Below, in pieces: positions 45,065-55,057 of a stretch of DNA of 64,000 nucleotides; the stretch's first letter is position 1, and each line of letters begins with the position of its first letter. The stretch is from assembly GCA_018894105.1 (NCBI GenBank), contig CM032129.1:15812968-15876967 (forward strand). The letters run 5' to 3'. Source of the DNA: Jacaranda mimosifolia. Its lineage: Eukaryota > Streptophyta > Magnoliopsida > Lamiales > Bignoniaceae. The position numbers and the translations under genes are program-made. The notes under the pieces were generated by a model. The model searched no databases, was not told where the DNA came from, and worked only from the letters and a program-made list of their open reading frames with translations.

Positions 45065-46738
45065 AAGATATAGCATATTAAATTTGGCCTTAAGGTGCTT
45101 TGGTCATTTTTAGATACAATATGATTGGAGTTTATTGGAGATTTTTGAAGAATGTGATTCTTACTTAAACTTGTTTTTAGAAGCATGATTGAACACTTGA
45201 AATTTCATTTTTAAAAAGGTGTTTTAGATCTGAAATTTCATCTATATTGTGTGATTTGATGTTTAGGAAATGTCCTAAATTTTTTGGTGCACAAAATTTG
45301 ATCAAGAATTCACCTAACCCGGCCATAACTCCAGAACAGGCCTGCTACTAGCCACTACTAGGCACTTGCCAGACTGGGCCGACAGTGGCATCTTTGAGGC
45401 AAGGCAAGTTTTAAGTGTTATTTTTTCCTCCTTAAGTGTCTGAAAGTGTTTTATTTCACACATAATAGATGCATGAGTGTTGTGCAAGTTCTCAAAATTA
45501 TGTTTGACATTTTTTATTCCTTTTAAAAACTTGTTAAAGTTAATCTTCAATAATATTGCATAATTGTTATGCTTGATCTTGCTTTGGCCAATTAATTGTT
45601 TATGAGGTAAACATTTAATTGTTGGAATTGAATGTCAATTCTAAATTTATATATTGTTCATTTAACTATTGAATGGATGATGAATGAATGGGGATGATCA
45701 TGAGCCTTTAATATTAATTTTATTTATTTCAAATTGTTGAAAAGGGTTGTATTGAATTGGGGCTTGCATGCCTCTTAATTTCTATCTTGTAAATGTTATG
45801 AGAGTAGAATCACTAGGAGTGAGGATTTCTTTCCCATATAAATGTTACGAGGACCAAAGAAGACTATTGGAGGCATGAATAGCCATGAATGTATGGGGAT
45901 ACACTCATGTAATAGCTAGATTTAATCAACCTAATTAAAAATCAACTATGTGATGCACCATAACTCTAAGTGTATCACTTGGTTAAGGCTCATGGTCATC
46001 CCACCCTGGGAGCATGCTAGGCGCATTTACTTATTTATGCTTTTCATATCTATTGATGTATGAGATACGTAGTTAGGATATAGAAAACCTAAATAAGAAG
46101 ATAAAATAATGAGTTATTTGCAAGCAAGAAAAATCCTCCACTTAGAATGTCTAAGTGCTTACAAATTTTAAGTCAAAATGGATACAAATTAAAAGGAGTT
46201 TTAATTAATCCATGCCTTCTACCAATAGCATATGGCATGACGACGCTACTATGTTTGTGTGATATACTTCCGGACATGGGAGTCACACTTAGATGCAAAG
46301 TTGTGACCATATACTTAGCACATGATACACCTTTGATTTGAGACTTCCTACACATGATACACTCGAATACGGGGGATATTGTGGAGTGATCTCAAACCAA
46401 AGTTTGATTGGTAGGTTTGAATTAACACCTAGCAATGCAGAGGTCGTCCATTAAGGGGATCTACATGTAAAGTGAGGCAAAATATATCAAAAGTTGCTTA
46501 CCTTTGGATTGTTTGTGGATATACATCCGGATATAAGGGTCCACTTACAAGTCCCTAGTTGATTCTCACTAAGAAATGGGATTTCCTGAATTCATCTAAA
46601 GAGAGAATAATTTGATAAAATAGTAGGAGAAAAATATGCTTGAAAGATGATGAACATATTTTCAATATCAATATTCAATCATATGCTTATACTCTTCCTT
46701 TTCTTCTCTTGCATATTTTTGAAATCTTCAAAAACAAA
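45065..46738 (+). other. Leader of element D, 5' truncated
   Basis: This begins inside the leader (GATATAGCATATTAAATTTGG, about 240 bases after where the PBS would be) directly against the end of LTR J; no 5' LTR or PBS is present. GC-rich island about 45315-45400, hairpin near 45470-45486, four-hairpin array 46257-46544, then gag. Confidence 0.8.
46257..46544 (+). repeat. Four-unit hairpin array in leader of element D
   Basis: Units at 46257-46288, 46351-46384, 46434-46467 and 46515-46544. Arms GTGTGA/TCACAC (unit 1) and GTGGA/TCCAC (unit 4) are intact. The cores ACTTCCGGACATGGGAG and ACATCCGGATATAAGGG share a TCCGGA palindrome; unit 2 is ACACTCGAATACGGGGG and unit 3 is GTCGTCCATTAAGGGGA. 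This core family differs from those of A, B, C and E. Confidence 0.75.
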
Positions 46739-48595
46739 ATGGCTAAAAACCAACTCCATACTATTTTGGAAACTAATAAACTCATCGGGCCTAACTTTCA
46801 CGATTGGTTGAGAAACCTCAAGATAATTCTAAACTCCAAAAAGAGGACCTTTGTCCTTGATCAAAGTCTGCCGGACACCTTGGGTGATGATGCCACCAAT
46901 GTGGCTTGTGAATTGTTCACTAAGTTTGTATATGATGATTTACAAGTGAGATGCCTTATGATGGCTTCCATAACCAATGAGCTCCAAAACACTCATGAGC
47001 ATATGAAACATGCTAGTATGGTGTTCAAACAAAACACGAAAGGTTTGCTTTGTCAAGAGTGCTCTTTAGGTCAAGGATAGTTGAAGGTTCAAGTATCCAT
47101 GATCATGGGCTCAAGATGATTGGACTTATCGAGAAGCTTGGACAACTTGATGTGATCATGGACAATGACCCCTACGTAGATTTGATCTTATAGTTATTGC
47201 CCTCCTCATTTGAATAATTCATTATGAACTTTAATATGTCCAAACAAGAGGTAATGATTATCGAATTGGTGAACATGTTGGTGGCCGCCGAGGTGATAAT
47301 GAAAAAGGAAAAGCCTCTTATGCTTGCTTCCTCCTCTGAGTCTAGGGATCCTATAAAGGGAGGTAAAAGGAATAAGAGTTCTTTCTCCAAAGGGAAGCAA
47401 CCCTTGAAGAGTTCGAGGGGAGTCAAGAAAAAGAAAGAGGCTAAAACCGATACAAGTTGTTTCCATTGTGGTGAAAAGGGGCATTGTAAAAGGAAATGCA
47501 AAGCTTACCTTGCAACCCTTGAAAAGGATATGTATTTTATTGAAGTGTACTTGACAACTAATTATTCCTCATGGGTATTTGATACCACGCGTGGTTCTCA
47601 CCTTTGTAATTTGTTATAGGGAATGGAAAGAAAAAAGTCTTAATGAAAAGGATATGATCCTCCGCCTAGGAAATAGAGTAAAACTTGCCGCCATGGTCCA
47701 AGGCATTGTCAAGTTAGGCTTGGGGATAACTTGTATTGTAATGTACCCAATCTTGTTAAGAACATTATTTCTATTCCCAATCTTGATAATGAAGGATATA
47801 ATTGTTCTATATCGAATGGGATGTTGAACGCATTATAGAATGGTTCTTTAATTGCACAAGGTACATTAAATAACAGATTGTACATACTTGATTCTCAACC
47901 TTCATTAATGCGCATTCAATCAAGTAAGAGAAAATTAGATAGCCATGAAGATGCCATTTTATGGCATGCAAGACTTGGACATATCTCTAAATATAGGATG
48001 AACTAGTTAGAAGCTCTCAAAGTACTAAATGTTAGTGGCATTGAGGACCTTCCGACATGTGAATCTTGATCGAAGAGAAAAATGACCAAGGCTCCTTTTG
48101 TAGGACAAACGGAGCGTACCACAAGTCCTTTGGATTTGGTACATACTAATGTTTGTGGCCCATTAAGAGTTAGTGCGAAATGAGGTTATTCTTACTTCAT
48201 CACCTTTACCTATGATTATAGTCGATTCGAACTTGTGTGTGTTACGAAGTACAAGTCCAAAGCCTTTAAAAAGTTCAAAGAGTATAGGAATGAAGTAAAA
48301 AAGAAAAAGAGACATAGGATTAAAGCTTTTCCATTGGATCGAGGGGGAGAATACTTAAGTACCAAATTCTTGGGTTATCTAAAGGAGATAGGGATTCTCT
48401 CTCAATGGACTCCACCCAGCACACCCCAACACAATGGAATAGCTGAGAGGAGAAATCATACCTTGTTGGACATAGAACGCTCTATGATGAGCTTTTTCAA
48501 TGTGCTTATATCCTTTTAAGGATACGCCCTAGAAACAGCGGCAAAGTTACTAAATATAGTACCTTCAAAGTCGATGCCAAAAACATCGCATGAGT
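46739..48595 (+). pseudogene. gag-PR-IN pseudogene of element D
   Basis: The best gag in the window: from ATG 46739, MAKNQLHTILETNKLIGPNF through DLQVRCLMMASITNELQNTH is open, then a frameshift occurs near 47020. The knuckle CFHCGEKGHCKRKC (about 47458-47500) is an intact CCHC. The protease block SSWVFDTTRGSHLCN lies at about 47565. Integrase: WHARLGHIS (about 47960), NVSGIEDLPTCES followed by a stop, HTNVCG-like, then PLDRGGEYLSTKFLGYLKEI and PQHNGIAERRNHTLLD, which keep the second Asp and the Glu. It breaks at KTSHE (about 48595), where a 3' LTR start follows. RT and RNase H are missing. Confidence 0.88.
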
Positions 48596-50856
48596 TCTTA
48601 GAATAGTGCCCCACAAGCCAATTAGATTAGTTTTTGTAAACTATTTCAATTGTGATACGATCTTGATTGAATGATAATAATAATAATATGACCATCTTTA
48701 TCTTATGCTTATATTTACTTCACTGGCATTTGGTTGAAGCCCTTAGATCACACAAGACTACGGGACTTGATCACAAACTGGGTGGCGATCATGGAATAGG
48801 TCTTACATGGTCGTGATCTTAAATCTTTCAAGTAATAGAATCTTCAAAGATAGGCATCTAAGATCCAGATAGATTTGCACTAACGATGCATAGATCTAAG
48901 GAGTTGGATATTGCTCTATTCCATAGGAATCCCATATGAGATATGGATGCATGTTAGTAGGTGTTTGTTAGGGAACAAGGTACTGAAGGCCCACCCGGAG
49001 AATCCACTAGATAGCCAAAGTGGCAAGTTCTCCTACTTACACTAGTGCATATAATTAGTCCTTTGACCTGAGGATCCATGGTAATCTTATCTTTAGGTCT
49101 TCATGCTTTTAGTCCTCCCTAGTCACCTGTGGGCCGTTCGGGTGGTGATTAGGCATGAACTACTTAGACATTGAGGTTTGTGAGATCCAAGATGGAATTT
49201 GACTCCTCGTCTTTATGAAGGGCGAGTATATCTCCTATATATTCTATAATAATCGATTCCAAGAAATTCTTGTAAAGGTAATATGACAATTTAGAAAATG
49301 AGTTTTCCAAAGATGAGGTCATAAAGTGGAATCGAACATTGGGAATAGAGTCATAGTATTGAGGCTATTAGGGAGCTAACAAATATCTTGCCTTAAGCCC
49401 CTTTGGGGAGATAGGAGACGAAAGGACCGTATTTGCATGGTACGCGTAGAGCTATAATGGTTCTCCAAGTGCATTCATTTTGGCCAATCAGCCTGGCTCC
49501 ATGGGCTTGAGGTTGGATATCAAACATGGAGATTAGGTACTCTTCAATTAATGGACTCTTCAATTAATGGAGATTAATTGAATTGAGTCGATTAATTTAA
49601 ACGAGTTTAAACTAAAAAGGAATATACAATATTCTAAAAGCCACAAGAAGTTATGAGCTCATGTGCAATGAATCATATAACCTATTGGGTCATGCACAAA
49701 GGCCAATTACATTTCCTAAGTAATGGAGGAACTTTATAAGTGTTAGAAAATTCGCTCCATAGAGACCCTTTTTGGGTGACCGAAAATTGAGCTCAATTTT
49801 GGCTTTATTAATTTAATTGTTAAATTGATCAACTAATTTAAGGAGTTAAATTAGACCAATAATTAAAGAGTTAATTACTTGGTGCCATATGACCATCAAT
49901 TGGTCAGGTTAACTGAAAGAGTTAAGTTGACAAAATTAAGCTTAAAGAGTTATGTTAATTGACTTAAGAGTTAAGTCAATGATTAATTAATTAATTAAAT
50001 TAAAGAATTTAATTTAATAAATGTGGAGAATACATTTTGGAGGAAAAATTCAAAATGAAATGTTATTTTAGTGTGGCATTTAATTAATTTAAAATTAGAT
50101 TTCAAATGTAATTGAAATGCACACAAATTTAAATTATATTTGAATTTTCCAGCTTGCATGCATTGCAAGTATGTTAGCGCAAACCCCCCCTCCCCCCGAG
50201 GTGTGATGCCAAGTTGGCATCACACCATCATCCCTCTATATATAGATATAGAGGTCATGGTGGGCGGTAATCACATTATTCAAGTGAAGAATTAGATTAT
50301 CACTTTTTCCCTCCATTTTCAAAGTGTTCAATCATGTGTTGAAGTTCACCTTCCTCTTTTTCTCCAACCCCAAAAATTGGCCATTACCTCTTATCTCTTC
50401 TCTCAATCTCCAGATAATTGTGAGGAGTGATTAGAAATTCAATTGTTGTGTGGATCATTTCGATAGAGGCAAAACAAATGGGTTGCTAAGCTTTTGGAGT
50501 TCCACCAGCAGGAATAGTCTTTTGTTGATTTTATTTCAGGAGATCTAGGAGGAGTTTCAAGCTGAAATTTGTTCCATAAGCTTCCTCAAGATGTTGAGCA
50601 TCTACAAGAAGTTTTTAAACATTTTTGGAGAGTTTTGAATTGGTCAAAAGTAGCTCGCTTCCAGCTGCGCTGCTGTTTGGCAGATTCTGTTTGAAGAATG
50701 AGTTTTTCAATCTACCTTTGGATTTAAGCTTTTAAGGTATCTCTTCAACCAAATATGAATCCTAAAGTATGTTTAGATCCTTGGTTTCTTGTAAGCACTA
50801 GTTTATTTAAGCTTTTGAAGTTTTGTTATTGGATCCTAGTACCTTACTTGCTTTCA
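48596..50856 (+). mobile_element. 3' LTR of element D
   Basis: A type-2 LTR starting with a damaged terminus (TTCTTAGAATAGTGCCCC) and ending ...CTTACTTGCTTTCA. U3 array of TTAAGGAGTTAA-like motifs at about 49830-50010, perfect promoter dyad 50200-50226, TATA at 50237. It joins integrase directly, so RT-RNase H and the polypurine tract were lost. AGATC after 50856 would be its target duplication. Confidence 0.88.
50200..50245 (+). promoter_or_regulatory. LTR D promoter region: 12-bp dyad and TATA box
   Basis: GGTGTGATGCCA (50200-50211) and TGGCATCACACC (50215-50226) form a perfect dyad with spacer AGT. TATATATAG starts 11 bases later at 50237. A C-rich run precedes it (about 50184-50198). The promoter function is inferred from position and conservation in other LTRs. 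Confidence 0.62.
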
Positions 50857-51350
50857 AGATCAACACTTTGATCAATAAAAACTCAGCGAGGATGTGAGGG
50901 TCAAATCTTTATGGAGATCATTGTCCATCACTACGTCCAAGTTGAAAATCTTCTCCAAGCATAATCATCTTTAGACTGTAGTCGATGACATATGACTTCG
51001 TATCTATCCTTGCTTGAAAATTCTCCTTTGATAATATGAACTTCTCATACCTTGTTTACTTTACAACTCTTGTAAACTTTAACCAAGATACTATTCATGT
51101 GTCCTTGAGACTTTTGAAGTCTGTACATGCCATCATGAGGCTATGGGATAGGACAATCCTAAACCCAATTCGTGAACATTTGATGTATCTTTAGATCTAC
51201 ATTAATCCCCATGGAATTAGGAGCACCATAATATAGGACATATATCCCTTTCTAGGAATCTAGAATGATTTTGACGTTAAGTCAATCGTGGAAGTTAAGC
51301 CCGGTTAGTATATTGGTTTCCAAAATAATGTTGAGTTGATTCTTAGCCAT
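50857..51350 (-). pseudogene. gag fragment of element E
   Basis: Minus-strand gag of the second type, start ATG 51350-51348 (MAKNQLNIILETN), broken by a stop in NFHD*L as in C. The GAPNSMG-like and DQSVD...SSP-like segments correspond to A. It stops at 50857 against the D 3' LTR. No PR or pol is attached. Confidence 0.8.
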
Positions 51351-52504
51351 TTTGAGTTTGAGATTTCAAAAAACTACAAAAGGCAAAAAGAAGAGTATAA
51401 GCATAATATTGAATATTGATACTGAAAACATGTTCATGGTTTTTCAAGTATGTTTTTCTCCCACTATTTTATCAAATCCTTCACCCCTTAGAAGGATTCA
51501 AGAAATCTTATTTCGTAGTGAGAATCAAGGTCCTAAGGACTTGTAAGTGGACCCACACCTTGTGTGCCATCCATAAACAATTGAAAGGTAAGCAACTTTT
51601 GCTAATTGCATCTCTATGCAACCCATGATATGTTTTGCCTTACTTTTCATATAGATCCATGCCTTGTGTGACATCTACATTACTAGACGTTAAGTCAAAC
51701 CTACCAATCAAAACCTCAATTTGAGACCGCTTCATGACATCCCTCACATAGAGTGCAAATGCATGGGAAGCCTTAAATCAAAGGTGCACTATATGCTAAG
51801 TATGAGATCACTGCCTTAAGTGTGACCCTCGCCTAGAGTGCCATCACGCAAAAGATAGTAGCACCATTATGTCACATACTATGGGTAGAAGGTATGTATT
51901 ATTTAATTTACATCTATTATGACTTATTATTTTAGAGCACTTAGACATTCTAAATGGATGGATTTTTTTTGCTTGCAAAGATCTCATCAATTTTATCTTC
52001 TTATTTAGGTTTTCTATATCCTAACCATGTATCTCATACATCAATAGGACATAGAAAGCATAAATAAGTAAATGCGCATAGCATGCTCCTAAGGTGGGAT
52101 GACCATGAGCCTTAACCAAGTGGTGCACCTATGCACCACTTAGTTGATTTTAAGTGGGTTGATTAAATCTAGCTATTACATGAGTGTATCCCTATACATT
52201 TATGGGTCTTTATGCCTCCAATGGTCTTCCTTGCTCCTTGCAACATTTACAAGAGAAAGAAATCCTCACTCCTAGTGATTCTAGTCTCATAACATTTACA
52301 AGATAGAAATTAAGAGGTATGCAAGCCCTAATTTAATACAACTCTTTTCAACAACTTGAAAAAAATAAAATCAATATTAAAGGCTCATTATCATCCCCAT
52401 TGATTCATCATCCAATCAATACTTAAATGAACAATAAATAAATCATGAATTGACATTCAATTCCAACAATTAAATGCTTATCTCATAAACAATTAATTGG
52501 CCAA
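51351..52504 (-). other. Leader fragment of element E
   Basis: The gag-proximal leader on the minus strand, including the four-hairpin array. It is cut at 52504 by a + strand LTR piece, before the GC-rich island. Confidence 0.77.
51547..51849 (-). repeat. Four-unit hairpin array in leader of element E
   Basis: On the minus strand, units at 51849-51820, 51764-51733, 51680-51649 and 51574-51547. Cores CACTCTAGGCGAGGG and CACTCTATGTGAGGG (units 1, 2), CACACAAGGCATGGA and CACACAAGGTGTGGG (units 3, 4). Unit 4 forms CACAC/GTGTG around AAG. Unit 3 arms are ATGTAGAT/ATCTATAT with a wobble pair. The cores fall into two related pairs. Confidence 0.78.
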
Positions 52505-53068
52505 GCAAGAATTAGATTCTTACTTTTTCCCTCTATTTTTCAAGGTATTCACTCATGTGTTGAAGTTCACCTCTCTCTTCTTCTCCACCCCCAAAATTGG
52601 CCATCTTCTTCTCTTCTCTCCTCTCTTGCTCTAGCTAAAGGCGGGGAGTAGTAGGAAATCGGATTGGTTTTTGGATCATATTGATGGACGCAAAACAAAT
52701 GGTTTGCTAAGCTTTTAGAGATGAGACTAGTTACTTGGTGATTTTATTCCAGGAGATCTAAAAGGATTTTTGGTCTGCAATTTTCATAGTAGCTTCATCA
52801 AAGAGTTGAGGATCTACTAGAATGTTTTTGAATTTTTTGGAGACCTTTGGATTGTGCAAAAGTTGCTCTCTTCCAGCTATGCCACTATTCGGCAGATTTT
52901 ATTTTGAAGAAGGAGTTCTTCAATCTACCTTTGGATTTTGCTAATCAAGGTAACTCTCCATCCAAATCTAATCCTAAGCATGTTTAGATCCTTAGTTGCT
53001 TGTAAAGCACTAGTTTATTTAAGCTTTTAAAGTTTTATTATTGGATCCTAGTGCCTTACTTGCTTTCA
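52505..53068 (+). mobile_element. 5' LTR of element F, distal quarter only
   Basis: The sequence enters the LTR just after the TATA region (AATTAGATTCTTACTTTTTC) and runs to the terminus ...CTTACTTGCTTTCA. The upstream U3 part is absent. Confidence 0.83.
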
Positions 53069-53070
53069 AG

Positions 53071-53083
53071 TGGTGTCACGGCC
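53071..53083 (+). other. Primer-binding site of element F
   Basis: TGGTGTCACGGCC, three changes from the family site but at the correct two-base spacing from the LTR end. Confidence 0.75.
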
Positions 53084-55057
53084 TAATTTATGCTTTGATT
53101 TAGATTTTTTTGATTGATTGATTCATATGATTAATTGATCAAAATCACCAAATTCTCAATTCATATGATGGATTGGAGTGTTTGGATGATGTTGTGTGTG
53201 GCTCCTTGATTGATGAATTGAAAGCATGCTAATATGTGTTTTAAGTGTTGATTCATATGATTAATATGTTTTAATTCATAGCTATTAATGTTGAATGTTG
53301 ATTTGGTATTAATTGATATTATATGTTTATATAGCATGTGTTGATTGGCCTTAAGTTGTTTTGGTCATTTATGGATCCAATTTGATGGGAGTTTTATTGA
53401 AGATTTTTTAAGAATGTGATTCTTACTTTAACTCGTTTTTGAAAGCATGATTGAGCACTTGAAATTCTATTTTTAAAAGGAGTTTTGAATCTGAAATTTC
53501 ATCTATATTGTGTGTTTTGATGTTTGGGAAGAATCCTAAATTTTTTGCTGCACAAAAATTGAGCTAAAATGGACATGAGTCAACGCCAAAGTGAAAATAG
53601 GGCAAACTACCCTACCTGGCCGGGTGCTGGCTGAGCAATGAGCACGCCTGCTGTACAGCAGTGCCCCCAGCCTGGGCAAGCAGGGGCATATTTTCCTTTG
53701 GCATGAGTTTTTGTTATTTTTATACTCTTTTGTGTGATTGAAAGAGTTTTGACTCACACATGATAGTTGCACAAGTATTGTACAAGGTCTCAAAATTATG
53801 TTTGACATTTTTGAATGCTTATAAAGATTCATTAAAGTTAATCTTCAAATTATGGCATAATTGTTATGCTTCATCTTACTTGGCCAATTATTTGTTTATA
53901 AGATAAGCATCTAATTGTTGGAATTAATTGTTAATTCCAGATTTATTTATTGTTCATTTAATTGTTGAATGAATGATGAATGAAAGGGGATGATCATGCG
54001 CTTTTAATATTGATTTTATTTGTTTCAAGTTGTTGAAAATGGTTGTATTAAATTGAGGCTTGCATATCTCTTTATTCTATCTTGTAAAAGTTATGAAAGT
54101 AGAATCACTAGGAGTAAGGATTTCTGTCTCATGTAAATGTTGCATGGAGGAAAGAAGACCATTGGATGCATGGGGACTTTTGAAGACCTATGAATGTATG
54201 GGGATATACTCATGTAATAGCTAGATTTGATTAACTCACTTAAATCAACTAAGTGGTGCACCTATAGCTCTAAGTGCACCACTTGGTTAGGCTCATGGTC
54301 ATCCGACCCTAAGAGCATGCTAAGTGCATTTACTTATTTATGCTTTCTATATCCTATTAATATATGAGATGCATGGTTAGGATATAGAAAACCTAAATAA
54401 GAAAATAATGATGAGATCTTTGCAAGCAAAAACCCTCCTCCACTTAGAATGTCTTAATGCTTTCCAAATATTAAGTCAAAATGGATACAAATTAAAAGGT
54501 GTTTTAATCTATCCATGCCTTCTACCAATAGTGTATGCCATGACAATGCTACCAATTTTGTGTGATGACACTCGGTTACGGAGGTCACACTTAGAAAAAA
54601 GTTGTGAGCAAACATGAGATGCATCTTTGAATTAAGAACACCCACACATTAGCACTCAATTACAGGGGACATTGCGGTGCCCGTCTTGAATCAAATTTGA
54701 TTGGTAGGTTGGACTTAACACTTAGTAACATAGATGGCGCACAATCACATGGGTTTATGTGAAAGGTGAGGCAAAATACATCAAGAGTTGCATGAGATGC
54801 AATTAGCAAAAGTTGCTTACCCTTCGATTGCTTATGGATGGCACTCGATTATGGGTCCGCTTACAAGTCCTCGGGATCTTGATTTTAACTAGGAAATGAG
54901 ATTTCCCAAATTTTTCTTGAAGGTGAAGGATTTGATAAAATAGTGGGAGAAAAATATTCTTTAAAGACCGTGAACATGTTTTCAATATCAAAATTCAATC
55001 ATATACTTATACTCTTTTTGTCGCCTCTTGTAGATTTTTGAAATCTTCAAAAAGAAA
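53084..55057 (+). other. Leader of element F
   Basis: A complete leader of about 1.97 kb: GC-rich island about 53590-53695, hairpin TTGCACAAGTATTGTACAA at about 53768, AT-rich middle, four-hairpin array 54560-54861, then gag. No ORF is supportable. Confidence 0.8.
54560..54861 (+). repeat. Four-unit hairpin array in leader of element F
   Basis: Units at 54560-54590, 54645-54676, 54728-54760 and 54833-54861. Cores CACTCGGTTACGGAGG, CACTCAATTACAGGGG, CACAATCACATGGG and CACTCGATTATGGG fit one consensus near CACTCGATTACGGG. Arms GTGTGA/TCACAC (unit 1) and ACATA/TATGT (unit 3, a different pair from the other copies yet still complementary). Confidence 0.78.

Noticed and set aside
50184..50199. 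C-rich run before the D LTR dyad as a G-quadruplex
   Set aside because: There are only two C runs in a short stretch, not the four G-tracts needed, and it is not conserved in the other LTRs.
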